Below, one piece after another: positions 9,188-17,336 of a DNA stretch of 64,000 nucleotides (position 1 is its first letter; each line of letters opens with the position of its first letter). Below the pieces are notes generated by a model. It saw nothing but the letters and a program-made list of their open reading frames with translations, ran no database searches and was not told the origin of the DNA. A program made the translations under genes and the position numbers. The stretch is from Palleniella intestinalis (GTDB lineage Bacteria > Bacteroidota > Bacteroidia > Bacteroidales > Bacteroidaceae): NCBI RefSeq assembly GCF_013166595.1, contig NZ_JABKKG010000007.1, positions 62,001 to 126,000 of the forward strand, in the 5' to 3' direction.

Positions 9188-9280
9188 AGTAGTTGGTTTT
9201 TATTTACTATATGTCAGCAAAATTACAAATAAAAAATGAGAAACCACACGCTTTTGGTGGAATTTATTAAATAAAATAAA

Positions 9281-9314
9281 AATATTCGTGGCTAATCCAA
9301 AAGCCACGAATATT
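9281..9314 (-). terminator. Rho-independent terminator of the 9342-9917 gene
   Basis: Arms 9281-9293 (AATATTCGTGGCT) and 9302-9314 are perfect complements around an 8-base loop. On the minus strand a T-rich tail follows. It lies 28 bases past the stop of the neighbouring gene. Confidence 0.85.
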
Positions 9315-9341
9315 CCCTAATTATCTACTACAAAAAAACTT

Positions 9342-9917
9342 TTATTTTCCCTCTCTATTACATATCTTCACAAATTCTTCCTCAACCACTTTATGGGAAT
9401 AGAAGAATCCGTCTAAAAAATCTTTCAGGTAACCTGCGCAATCAGGCATGTTATAAGCGAAATATGTAGCACCTCGGCTATGCACGCCAACCAGTCCTTG
9501 CTTATCATCTATCGTGTAAAGACTCGTGATTCCGCAGTGTGCATTAGCCTTATTCACCGCCTGCTTCATATATCCAACTTTTGGGTCATCTATGTTCATT
9601 ACCCGCCATGCGACATTATAAACCCAAATGACATCACCATCATCACTTGCACTTATAGAGAACTCTTCTCCCTGATATTTGAACACAATGTTTCCTTTAT
9701 CATTGACCTCATGTTGACAGCCTATAGTATCCAATGCCTTTGCCAACAAGTTACGCGTTTTCCGGTCTTCCTCATTTATTGCTTTATTAACAGCATCTTC
9801 CATTCTGTCATAATCAGATTTCTTTTCTTTGTCCTTTTCTATAGCGAAACCTACCCTGCCAGCTATATAAGCGGCACAAATAAGTATCGCACACGGTATC
9901 ATTATCTCTATATCCAT
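9342..9917 (-). CDS. Membrane-anchored YbjN-like protein, unknown function
   Basis: The 191-residue protein starts with one hydrophobic helix (about 5-25), followed by a charged linker. A globular part from about 55 has the alternating strand/helix pattern and the late A-N-x-x-x-x-G-x-x-x segment seen in YbjN/type III chaperone-like folds. The same pattern occurs in the larger protein at 11331-12041 (for example VNxxNAxF versus VNKANAHC), so the two look like distant paralogues. There is no catalytic motif. It is the last gene of a minus-strand string that begins near the caspase operon and is followed by a clear terminator. The family call is tentative. Confidence 0.6.
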   Translation of the reverse strand: MDIEIMIPCAILICAAYIAGRVGFAIEKDKEKKSDYDRMEDAVNKAINEEDRKTRNLLAKALDTIGCQHEVNDKGNIVFKYQGEEFSISASDDGDVIWVYNVAWRVMNIDDPKVGYMKQAVNKANAHCGITSLYTIDDKQGLVGVHSRGATYFAYNMPDCAGYLKDFLDGFFYSHKVVEEEFVKICNREGK

Positions 9918-9950
9918 TTGGTTTGCTTTTATATGTAAATATTGCTATTG

Positions 9951-10118
9951 TCACTTCTTCCCTATCAGTAGTTTTAGTATAGTGCCACCAATTTTTCTTT
10001 CTATCCCCGCTTTGGTCGTAGGGATTCCTGTTGCTTTCGTAAAAGCCCTCTTCACTTTTGTGATGCCTAAAGCTCTCTTCCAAGAAAAGCTCAGACCGGG
10101 AATTTTTGTATTACTCAT
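9951..10118 (-). CDS. Small basic protein, 55 residues
   Basis: The frame runs from ATG 10118-10116 to TGA 9953-9951. It encodes a Lys/Arg-rich peptide that begins MSNTKIPGLSFSWKRALGIT, contains GIPTTKAGIERKIG, and ends in GKK. It is 33 bases upstream of the YbjN-like gene on the same strand. I recall similar short basic proteins with the SWKRALGI and GIPTTKxGxERKIG segments in Bacteroidales genomes, without known function. The residue pattern is far from random and fits the gap between neighbours exactly, which supports a real gene. It has no signal peptide or membrane segment. It could bind nucleic acid because of its charge, but nothing specific shows this. Confidence 0.65.
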   Translation of the reverse strand: MSNTKIPGLSFSWKRALGITKVKRAFTKATGIPTTKAGIERKIGGTILKLLIGKK

Positions 10119-10129
10119 TATCGTTCATT

Positions 10130-10167
10130 TTTTATATTATAGTACAGCTTTTATATTATAGTACAGC
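10130..10167. repeat. Perfect 19-bp tandem duplication
   Basis: TTTTATATTATAGTACAGC occurs at 10130-10148 and again at 10149-10167 with no change. It lies directly upstream of the 55-residue gene and 3' of the TPR lipoprotein gene on the minus strand, so it may change the leader or a promoter. Confidence 0.9.
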
Positions 10168-10240
10168 AGATGTCTTATGGTTTTTGCATAGGCAGCTTTG
10201 GCTGTGTCCAAAATTCATCAAAGAATGCGCAATGAGAACT

Positions 10241-11296
10241 TCATGGAGTGGCACGTGATTCCGCAAGTTTCTGTTTTGCATAGTCATTATCCGGACGGAT
10301 TTCAAGATAGCGTTCCGCAGCTTTCCCCATCTGTTCCTTGTCATCAAGACGTTCATAGCACTCTATCAAGCCACGCAGTGCAGAAGGCCTGACCGGTGAG
10401 TTGCCATCAGCTACTCTTTTCATAGTCTGCACGGCATGGACATAATCCTTGCCATACATTTGACATACACCCGACCAAAAAAGCCATATATCACTGTGTT
10501 CCTTATTCTCTATCGCCTTTTTCCTGAACACATCAACGGTTTTTGCGTATGCGAATTTGCTTAACTCCATGAAAGCCTCATCTATATCAGATGAAAAATA
10601 GCCTTGCTCAAGTACTGCAACCAGCTTCTCAAGCGCTTTGTCATAGTCCTTTCTGACAAGAGCCGTTTCCATTTCCAGCTTGTCCAACACATAGCCCTGC
10701 TCACCCTGTAACTGGGCCTTCGCAACTAACCGGTGCACCTCATCATAGCGTTTTTCTGCAAGAGCAACCTCCGCATGACTAAAAACCGTCTCAGAATCAC
10801 TTTTGCCTATCGCAAGCATCCTGCGATAGATGGAGTCTGCTTTGGCAAACATCTTCATTTCCTCATAAAGACAAGCAAGGGCATAGTTGACAATCCTATT
10901 GTCCGGTACACACTCTGACGACTTTTTCAAATCTTCCAGCACAGCCAATGTATCTCTCATACAAGAATGCACAACACTGCGGTAATACAAAGCGTGTGCT
11001 CTCTCTTTCTTGTCCTTCTCCGACAGATTGCTTAAGGCTTTATCCAAAGCTGTCAACGCTTTGACAGACTCACCTCTGAAGACATACACACTACCGATAA
11101 TAGCATGCGCCGCTCCGTTCTTCGGATTCTCCGCCACTTCCTTTTGTGCGTACTCCAACGCCTTGTCATAATCGCAAATCTCGAAATATTTCTTTGCACA
11201 AGTGAAAGTATAGCTATCACCCTTCCTCTCTGAACATGCAATGCTGCTTATTGCAAGCAGCATTGCTAAAACCATCAACACTATTCCGTTTCTCAT
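10241..11296 (-). CDS. TPR lipoprotein
   Basis: The 351-residue protein has a lipoprotein signal peptide with lipobox I-A-C (Cys at about 21). Tetratricopeptide-like helix pairs run through the whole mature part, for example YDKALEYAQKEVAENPKNGAA, KALTALDKAL and KADSIYRRML. TPR proteins mediate protein contacts. This one should be anchored on the periplasmic side of the inner membrane or on the outer membrane. It lies between two YbjN-like genes, in the accessory region that also holds TPR, caspase and CHAT proteins. Its partner cannot be told from sequence. Confidence 0.8.
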   Translation of the reverse strand: MRNGIVLMVLAMLLAISSIACSERKGDSYTFTCAKKYFEICDYDKALEYAQKEVAENPKNGAAHAIIGSVYVFRGESVKALTALDKALSNLSEKDKKERAHALYYRSVVHSCMRDTLAVLEDLKKSSECVPDNRIVNYALACLYEEMKMFAKADSIYRRMLAIGKSDSETVFSHAEVALAEKRYDEVHRLVAKAQLQGEQGYVLDKLEMETALVRKDYDKALEKLVAVLEQGYFSSDIDEAFMELSKFAYAKTVDVFRKKAIENKEHSDIWLFWSGVCQMYGKDYVHAVQTMKRVADGNSPVRPSALRGLIECYERLDDKEQMGKAAERYLEIRPDNDYAKQKLAESRATP

Positions 11297-11330
11297 TTGA
11301 CTTGGTTGTGTTTTTATTGGTACGACGGAC

Positions 11331-12041
11331 TCAACCCTCTATCTTCGTTTCGCTTTTTGCAGCGATGACAGCATCTTTCTTTTCATCCTTTTCCTGACTG
11401 TATGCATTAAAACCTACGACTTTCTTCTTTTGGTTCATCCAAGGACGCTCACGGTCAAGATTCCTGTTAAGGCAGATTCTGCTGTTCAACATATCAATGA
11501 GCATCTGTTCAAGAACCTCTGCGGTTCGGTAAGAAGGCAAAACCAGATTCATGTTGGTGTAAATCCCACGTTTCCCATCATCGCCAGGATTGGTTACCAC
11601 CACACAGAGATTGGAAAACTCCGCATTAGTGTCATTGACGGCTTCCATCAGCTTGGGCACATTAGGGTCTGCACTATCAACTTCCGACCAAGGCAAATAG
11701 ATTATGCGGATTGTGTAGCAACCAGGAGACACCTCTATCATGAAATGCTGCTCTTGGTATTTTCCTATGACATGCCTTATGGTCTTGTCCTCACTCCATT
11801 CCACCTTTTCAACAGTGAAATTGAACTTACCCAACGCCTTGTCCACAAGGCGCATGGAGTCATTCATTTCATCCAAACAGACCAACCACACATACTTTCC
11901 CCATGGCCAAAACATTAGTGGCCACAATACGAACACGAACGGACTGACCGCTCCTATCGCCACGAGATAACCTGCACCTGCTGTGATGGCGACAAAACCT
12001 CCGACTATCGCCCACGCTTTTTGTTTGTTACTTAATTCCAT
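11331..12041 (-). CDS. Two-helix membrane protein with YbjN-like domain
   Basis: Of 236 residues, two hydrophobic segments lie at about 9-45. A soluble domain follows, with strands such as QHFMIEVSPGCYTIRIIYL and the late VNDTNAEFSNLCVVV segment. This layout resembles the YbjN/chaperone-like fold and the 191-residue protein at 9342-9917. The tail is Lys/Glu-rich. The gene is 34 bases upstream of the TPR lipoprotein gene, which suggests one transcript. The function is unknown. Confidence 0.6.
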   Translation of the reverse strand: MELSNKQKAWAIVGGFVAITAGAGYLVAIGAVSPFVFVLWPLMFWPWGKYVWLVCLDEMNDSMRLVDKALGKFNFTVEKVEWSEDKTIRHVIGKYQEQHFMIEVSPGCYTIRIIYLPWSEVDSADPNVPKLMEAVNDTNAEFSNLCVVVTNPGDDGKRGIYTNMNLVLPSYRTAEVLEQMLIDMLNSRICLNRNLDRERPWMNQKKKVVGFNAYSQEKDEKKDAVIAAKSETKIEG

Positions 12042-12253
12042 TGATTGTTTCTTTTATCGTTATTATACATTTTTATAGTCAAATATAAGTATATTACAAA
12101 AATCTGGTTGCGTAATCATTAGAATATCAATTATGAACATCTACTGTTTTTCGCAAATCAATTCTATTTGACTATAGATTAACATGATGCGCTTTTTTAC
12201 AATCCTTTACTACAAGTTATGATATTCCTGGAAAACAAGATTTCAAGTTACCA

Positions 12254-12691
12254 TTAACAATCATTATAATCTCTAAGCGTCACATCAACGAAATCCTCTA
12301 TTCCGGAATCCATCTCCACACTTTCCACAGGTAGTCCAAACATCAACATGCTGCGCTCTATAGCCTTCTTATGACCTTCCAACTGGCACCCGTATATTGC
12401 CACAGAGCCAATCTTTCCGCTATTGTCACAAGCAGGATAGAATAGAAACATATTCATAGGTTTGCCGCCCTTTGATACTTTGATTGCTATTGCACCAGCC
12501 GTAAAATAACTTGCTTCATCCTTCTCTACCAAATAACCTGCATACATCGGATGGTTGTTTGCATTAACCCATATATTTTTTATGAGTTGTCTGCTTCTTT
12601 CGTTTAATGATAAGTATGATACCATAATGCTTTTTTTATAGTTCTCCAATGTTTCATTCGAAAATAATTTAATTATCTTCGAATGAAACAT
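12254..12691 (-). CDS. Hypothetical protein; start codon lies in a large palindrome
   Basis: The longest frame gives 145 residues of an unrecognised protein with alternating strands (GAIAIKVSKGG, MFLFYPACD, GSVAIYGCQL). The first 15 codons coincide with a long inverted repeat (12647-12693). This makes me suspect that the true start is the Met at codon 23 (ATG 12625-12623), giving 123 residues. The inverted repeat would then be the terminator of the preceding gene. The remainder of the protein looks like a small alpha/beta domain. No family is recognised. Confidence 0.55.
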   Translation of the reverse strand: MFHSKIIKLFSNETLENYKKSIMVSYLSLNERSRQLIKNIWVNANNHPMYAGYLVEKDEASYFTAGAIAIKVSKGGKPMNMFLFYPACDNSGKIGSVAIYGCQLEGHKKAIERSMLMFGLPVESVEMDSGIEDFVDVTLRDYNDC

Positions 12692-12693
12692 TG
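12647..12693 (-). terminator. Long inverted repeat between two minus-strand genes
   Basis: Arms 12647-12662 and 12678-12693 are exact 16-bp complements. The centre continues as ATAATT-T-AATTAT, giving about 22 paired positions with one mismatch. It begins 17 bases after the stop of the 414-residue gene (12710), the expected place for a terminator, although it also overlaps the first codons of the longest downstream frame. Confidence 0.6.
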
Positions 12694-12709
12694 CCTTTTT
12701 GGAATATGT

Positions 12710-13954
12710 TCAAATGTCAAGTTGATCTCGGTTTTTGTCAAAGTAAGTCTTGATGGAATTCATATTATTATCAAGTATGTCGCGCAAATTCATTTTCGCC
12801 TTTCTATCGCTTGACAGACCTTGTTCTTTCCTCACCAGATCAGCTGTATTGGCAATTTCTGTTCTGACATCGTTGACACACAATCCTTTTCTGTGCAACA
12901 GCGATACGAAGAATCTCATCTTAGGGTACTTATTGACATATTTCTTGCAGATTCTTTGATAAAGGGCAAAATTCCCATCTGAATGAATTTGTTCTATATA
13001 TTTGTCCAATTCTTCGATTTCTGTATTAAGTTCCGTCAGCTTAGCCTCCAGCATTGGCAAAAAACTATTGCTAACATTTATAATCCGTTCAACATACTTT
13101 TTAGAGCAAACTTGGGCAGGCAGTGCATTGATGCTGTCAATGAATTTCAGAGAATCAGCAATCTTTCCCGATTTAACAACCCACAGCTCATCACCTTCAA
13201 CTTTTTCTTTCACAGTCTCATAATGGATGTACCCATAGTTGTTTACGCATTTTTTGTTATCAAAATACACGTATTTGGCAGCAAGATAATCCTCCAATCC
13301 CTTCGTCATCTTCTCAAGATGGTTTGTAATCCATGAGAAAATATAATGATCAGCCCCACTTATCAATGCATTGTAAAAGTCGAGAGAATCCTGAAGCAAC
13401 ACTTTCCATTCCGAATACTCAAAACTATAAGCATACGTATATTGCGTTATCTGCGAATAATTGGCATACCGGAATCTTATCAAGTGTGAATATGGAGTCA
13501 GTCTCATACCTTTGTAGTAGAAGCTCTGCTCAAAACTACTTGAAGATCCATATCCGAAGTTTGTATAGACAACAATCTTTATATCATCATTAAAGTGCCA
13601 TACAAAAGATTTGAAACCACCCTTACGATGCGAATAAGCCACGACATCATAGTCATTTTTCATTTGTGATAACGTATCTTCAAATGCAAATGCTTTCTCT
13701 CGGGCATCACGTTCTCCAAGCGTTAATTGATCAATTCTGTTTATACCTGTGTTCCAAGGTATGCAACTACAGTATGATCTATACAAATCCACTGCATAAT
13801 CATGGTATTGCTTATAGTCGTTTAGACTAAGAGTTCGATTTAAGCAAGCTCTTTTCTCTATCAGTCGCAGTTGATTAGAGTTGCTCTGCCTAATAATTGC
13901 ATAAATAGAATAACCTTTATCCATATACATCGACATTATTATTTGATTTAACAT
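12710..13954 (-). CDS. Hypothetical protein with C-terminal coiled coil, 414 residues
   Basis: No family is recognised. The first half is rich in Tyr, Ser and aromatic residues (YGSSSSFEQSFYY, RFRYANYSQITQYTYAYSF) and looks like mixed beta structure. Residues about 290-330 contain heptad-like Leu/Glu/Lys runs (LEAKLTELNTEIEELDKYIEQ) typical of a coiled coil. The end is charged. There is no clear signal peptide; an alternative start at a nearby Met around codon 9-11 is possible. It follows a small secreted protein gene by 9 bases, so the two are probably co-transcribed. Confidence 0.6.
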   Translation of the reverse strand: MLNQIIMSMYMDKGYSIYAIIRQSNSNQLRLIEKRACLNRTLSLNDYKQYHDYAVDLYRSYCSCIPWNTGINRIDQLTLGERDAREKAFAFEDTLSQMKNDYDVVAYSHRKGGFKSFVWHFNDDIKIVVYTNFGYGSSSSFEQSFYYKGMRLTPYSHLIRFRYANYSQITQYTYAYSFEYSEWKVLLQDSLDFYNALISGADHYIFSWITNHLEKMTKGLEDYLAAKYVYFDNKKCVNNYGYIHYETVKEKVEGDELWVVKSGKIADSLKFIDSINALPAQVCSKKYVERIINVSNSFLPMLEAKLTELNTEIEELDKYIEQIHSDGNFALYQRICKKYVNKYPKMRFFVSLLHRKGLCVNDVRTEIANTADLVRKEQGLSSDRKAKMNLRDILDNNMNSIKTYFDKNRDQLDI

Positions 13955-13963
13955 TTCTTGTTT

Positions 13964-14356
13964 TTAATATACAGCCTCAGCCAGCTGCCACTGTCCGTCA
14001 AAAATTATAACATAGTATGTTTTACCTTTATATGTTGCTACCGGTCTGTCGCTGATGTCAAACTCCACATGCTGATTAACAAGGTAAAAATTATGAAAAC
14101 GCTCACTACCTGCACTGTTCGTCAAACTTATCGTCCCCTGATATGTCGCCTTCCAAGTCTTGGTTCCAGCATTCGTGTTTTTGACTTGCAATCCATAATG
14201 AGTGACTTTCAGCGGATTGTATACTGGATGGTATTTCTTGTAACCATTCACGTCTGTCACTATATAACGGCAGATATAATCACCGTATGGTTCACGTGCG
14301 TTAACAGAAATCACAGTGCTCAAAAGTAAGAGCGTAATAGCGAATTTTTTTTTCAT
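13964..14356 (-). CDS. Small secreted protein, unknown function
   Basis: A 130-residue protein with a clean signal peptide (about 1-20, MKKKFAITLLLLSTVISVNA). The mature part has short beta strands ending in VIIFDGQWQLAEAVY, which suggests a small periplasmic beta domain. It begins the transcript that contains the 414-residue gene. A hairpin terminator at 14465-14490 separates it from the sigma/anti-sigma operon upstream. No family is recognised. Confidence 0.65.
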   Translation of the reverse strand: MKKKFAITLLLLSTVISVNAREPYGDYICRYIVTDVNGYKKYHPVYNPLKVTHYGLQVKNTNAGTKTWKATYQGTISLTNSAGSERFHNFYLVNQHVEFDISDRPVATYKGKTYYVIIFDGQWQLAEAVY

Positions 14357-14464
14357 GTTTTTTTGTTTTTAGTGTTATTGTTTATTTGTTTTATTGATTC
14401 CTTGCTGTTCATATATACCAGAGTATTCAAAAAGGTTAACGATATAATTGAAAAAAACGAAAAA

Positions 14465-14490
14465 AAGATTTCCCATTTCTGGAAAATCTT
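14465..14490 (-). terminator. Terminator of the caspase-sigma operon
   Basis: On the minus strand AAGATTTTCC and GGGAAATCTT pair around a short loop and a run of T follows. It begins 25 bases after the stop of the anti-sigma-like gene. Confidence 0.75.
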
Positions 14491-14514
14491 CTTTTCGCTA
14501 AGTAGTGGTACTAT

Positions 14515-15282
14515 TTACAGATCCTTTATTTTGTCTATCAGCTCTTGTACAGGCTTCGTAATGTCAGAATAGTTTTTGTTGCGCTCCAACATGTGTTCAA
14601 GAATAGGCAGTGGACTTTCCTTGTCACCATCCTTCAGATAAGCTATGGCAAGATTCCATGCTATGTCGTCAATATACACACTGTATTCTGAGTTTTCATC
14701 TTGCGCCTGTTCATACAAACCTTTCAGTTCTTCTATTGATGAAGAAATATCCTCACCATTTTTTACATTGTCGAACAATGCATAAAGCTGCTTGCTGATT
14801 TCCACATCGTCACTGGAACTACGCACACCACCGGAACTTGATATGTCCGAAACGTAAGCCGTATAGGAAGTATTTCCCAATACAACTGTTTGCTGATAGC
14901 CATAATATCTATAACCACCAAATACAAGAGCGCATGCCACACATGCAGCCGCAGTCCATCTTGTTACAACAAGCCACAGTTTCCTGGATTTTGGAACTTT
15001 ATTTGCCGCAGGTCTCAATGCTGGCTTTATTCCGGCAGCCTTACGGAACTGTTCCTCCGTCATATTTGAAATTGTCTTGTACAACTGTTTGTCCTCTGCT
15101 AGACTTTCAGTTTCCACATCCTTCATGGTGCGAATCATCAAAGCAGTCATGCGAGCACGCTCCTTCAAATCATTATCTTGTGCAAGTAAAGCCTTGAACT
15201 CCGCCATCTCATCGGCTGTCATTTTCTTTTTAAGATAGCGCTCTACCTTCTCATCAAACTCCATATAATCAATCTTACTCAT
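14515..15282 (-). CDS. Membrane anti-sigma-like protein with C-terminal TPR
   Basis: The 255-residue protein has a cytoplasmic N-terminal part whose opening (EFDEKVERYLKKKMTADEM, then DLKERARM) matches the usual start of Bacteroidota anti-sigma proteins. One transmembrane helix lies at about 105-125. The outer part has TPR-like helices at about 180-250 (AWNLAIAYLKDG, PILEHMLERN). It overlaps the sigma factor gene by 8 bases, the usual coupling of a sigma factor and its regulator. The inferred role is to hold the sigma factor at the membrane and sense an outside signal through the TPR part. No zinc-binding anti-sigma motif is seen. Confidence 0.75.
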   Translation of the reverse strand: MSKIDYMEFDEKVERYLKKKMTADEMAEFKALLAQDNDLKERARMTALMIRTMKDVETESLAEDKQLYKTISNMTEEQFRKAAGIKPALRPAANKVPKSRKLWLVVTRWTAAACVACALVFGGYRYYGYQQTVVLGNTSYTAYVSDISSSGGVRSSSDDVEISKQLYALFDNVKNGEDISSSIEELKGLYEQAQDENSEYSVYIDDIAWNLAIAYLKDGDKESPLPILEHMLERNKNYSDITKPVQELIDKIKDL

Positions 15283-16000
15283 GGCTATCAGTGTTTATGT
15301 CCATATAACTGTCTATCAATTTTGTTATGCAGGTGTTAGGGTCCTCCTTAAGTCTCCCCTTCACCACACCGGTCAAGTAACTGACTTTTTCCTTCAGCCT
15401 GCTCATACATTGAGACTTTCTTGCCTTTACAGCATTCGCCGTCTTGAAATTTATTTCCTCTGCAATGTCTGCCAAACTTAATTTCTCTTTGCCATAGTAG
15501 TACCAAAGAATTTGTTCACATGGGCTTGGCAGTTGCTTCACCAACTCACGCATCACCATCGTAGTTTCTTTTGCGTCGTCTGTCGCACCGTCAATAAGAC
15601 TGTTGACCAAGCCGTCATCAAAATCAACATCGTTGTCATTATCATCGCCTTCCTGATGAAACTTAAGCTTGTGCGAATGTTGCTCTATAATCTCATCCAA
15701 TGAGTCCCTTTTGCTATCGCCCCGCCAGAACTTGCCTGCCTGACTCAGGCATATCCGAGAGAAATAAGTCGAAGCTTTCGGAACAACACCTTCATGCCTT
15801 GTAGACACGAACTCCTTCAGCTTGTTCGACTTTATGTTGATGAACATGGCAAGGCATGCTTCTTGATAAACATCCTCAATGTCCTCACTCTTGATTTGAG
15901 GATAATATTTCCTTATCAACTTGGAATTCTTTTCTTTCTGCTCCGTAAGAAACTTATTCAGCTTCTTTTCGTCAGTCAATAGTTCTTTGTCATTTCCCAT
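15275..16000 (-). CDS. ECF-type RNA polymerase sigma factor
   Basis: At 241 residues this is a region 2/region 4 sigma factor with somewhat long linkers. Region 2 is recognised by DIEDVYQEACLAMFINI (about 40-56). Region 4 is recognised by LPSPCEQILWYYYGKEKLSLADIAEEI (about 165-195), a typical helix-turn-helix. An Asp-rich linker (GDDNDNDVDFDDG, about 118-130) separates them. The gene overlaps the caspase gene upstream by 11 bases and the anti-sigma-like gene downstream by 8, so all three are translationally coupled. Its regulon cannot be read from the sequence; caspase and neighbouring genes are natural candidates. Confidence 0.88.
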   Translation of the reverse strand: MGNDKELLTDEKKLNKFLTEQKEKNSKLIRKYYPQIKSEDIEDVYQEACLAMFINIKSNKLKEFVSTRHEGVVPKASTYFSRICLSQAGKFWRGDSKRDSLDEIIEQHSHKLKFHQEGDDNDNDVDFDDGLVNSLIDGATDDAKETTMVMRELVKQLPSPCEQILWYYYGKEKLSLADIAEEINFKTANAVKARKSQCMSRLKEKVSYLTGVVKGRLKEDPNTCITKLIDSYMDINTDSHE

Positions 16001-16904
16001 TTCTATTCTTGTCTGATGTTTCTATAACCATATTCTGATGCCTGAGCCTGCGGTCTGAACACATACCTGCCTTAACAACCTTCACCCATTCCCCTGACTC
16101 GTCTATTTTGTACTTTTCCATTGCCTTCGCAACATAGTAGGATAATGAACCATACCATTTCTTGCTATGCTTGTCAAACACCTCCATATTCCTTTGATAC
16201 GAACGGCAAGCCTCAAGAAAAACGACAGGTGACTGACCGGCAGATGTCTTAATCTTAAAATAGTCGTTCTTCTCTTTATTCCTATCAGGTCTGTACACCT
16301 TGCCAGAACGACTAAAACCTTCCTTCACACCACGGATATGTTCATCTCCTCGTGAAAGTGTTCCTGCATGACACGCATCAAGCACAACATATAACTGCCC
16401 TGTTGATCCCAACCTATAACGAATCTGAGCAATATATCTTTTCAATTCATCGTCAAGAAGATGTTTCCGCCCCTCATATTTTCCTTTGACATAACGCATC
16501 TGTGCATCAACCGGGATTAACGCTTCATCCCAACCATCGGTCTCATCATCATTCAAATCCTCAAAAGGCTGACCATGCATAGAAAAATGCAGATACACCA
16601 TATCCCCTTTTCGGGATTCTTTCACCACCTTTTTCAAGGCACTGATAATATTGGCGTATGTTGCATGCGCATCAGCTATTGTCCTCACCTTATAGCCTTG
16701 CTTTGTGAGCAAAGGAGAAAGCAAAGCGACATCATTAGCACCATTGATATCCGACCATTTCCCTTGGTATTCTCTTGCATTGCCATAGTCCGAAATTCCA
16801 ATGAGTAATGCATGTTTCGTCTGAGCCTCAGCATTGAGAGTGGAAAAGCAAATCACCACAGCAACAAGCACATTTGTAATTAATAATGAATATGTAAAGT
16901 TCAT
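15990..16904 (-). CDS. Exported caspase-like cysteine peptidase (C14)
   Basis: The 304-residue protein has a signal peptide (about 1-27). It then has a caspase-haemoglobinase fold domain: HALLIGISDYG (first strand), the catalytic histidine in LHFSMHGQ (His110), and the catalytic cysteine in VVLDACHAGT (Cys178). Bacterial members (metacaspase/orthocaspase-like) cleave after basic residues or act as signalling proteases. The histidine motif is SMHG rather than the common SGHG, a mild deviation. Export puts the activity in the periplasm. It is the first intact gene of an operon with a sigma factor and a membrane anti-sigma-like protein, so it may act in an envelope signalling cascade. The substrate is unknown. 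Confidence 0.88.
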   Translation of the reverse strand: MNFTYSLLITNVLVAVVICFSTLNAEAQTKHALLIGISDYGNAREYQGKWSDINGANDVALLSPLLTKQGYKVRTIADAHATYANIISALKKVVKESRKGDMVYLHFSMHGQPFEDLNDDETDGWDEALIPVDAQMRYVKGKYEGRKHLLDDELKRYIAQIRYRLGSTGQLYVVLDACHAGTLSRGDEHIRGVKEGFSRSGKVYRPDRNKEKNDYFKIKTSAGQSPVVFLEACRSYQRNMEVFDKHSKKWYGSLSYYVAKAMEKYKIDESGEWVKVVKAGMCSDRRLRHQNMVIETSDKNRNGK

Positions 16905-16913
16905 CGCATTTGT

Positions 16914-17061
16914 TTAGATAAATAATTCACATAAGACATCGTCACCAATTTCAAGAGCACCAGCATTTTTCAAGACCTCTACCGCAAAGCGCAAATACGA
17001 ATCGCTGGCTTTACCCAACCGCATGACTTTTAGTAGCTCATTTTTAGTTGATATATGATAA
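16914..17061 (-). pseudogene. 3' remnant of a gene cut by a mobile-element end
   Basis: On the minus strand an open frame enters from the mobile-element boundary near 17061 without a start. It encodes ELLKVMRLGKASDSYLRF, then a helical tail ending in CELFI and a stop at 16916-16914. It ends 10 bases before the caspase start, the spacing of an operon neighbour. It therefore appears to be the tail of a gene that once led the caspase operon. The family is not recognised from 45 residues. Confidence 0.6.
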
Positions 17062-17332
17062 ATGTGAGTTCGACGAATTTATCTATCTGAGAACTTGTTA
17101 CATCAAAATTATCATTAAAATCCACATTGCATCTTGGACGAGTATACCTTGGAGGACAGGCTTTCCTGTCTGTCTGACGACTGAAAGGCATTTTGTTCAC
17201 AAGGAATCACCAGTTAATTGTATACAATAAGAAATCCAGTCCTCCAAAATGAATAAAAACGAAATGGTTATCAATGCTTTATGGATATACCGATATCCCA
17301 GACAAATATATGCAAATTTATCAAACTCACGT
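17062..17332. mobile_element. Small non-autonomous element with IS982-like termini
   Basis: The left end reads TGTGAGTTCGACGAATTT (from 17063). The right end, inverted, reads ACGTGAGTTTGATAAATTT (up to 17332). These match the ends of the IS982 derivative at 18411-18820; the left end here and the right end there agree at 19 of 20 positions. There is no coding sequence inside. An inner inverted repeat lies at 17149-17247. Confidence 0.6.
17149..17247. repeat. Inner inverted repeat, about 100 bp
   Basis: TTGGAGGACAGGCTTTC (17149-17165) and the complement of 17231-17247 match at 15 of 17 positions. The segment may be a miniature repeat inserted in the larger element. Nothing coding is seen. Confidence 0.45.
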
Positions 17333-17336
17333 ATTA

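Noticed and set aside
17062..17332. Coding gene inside the left IS982-like element
   Set aside because: Only a 60-codon frame exists, ending within the inner inverted repeat. It has no transposase similarity.
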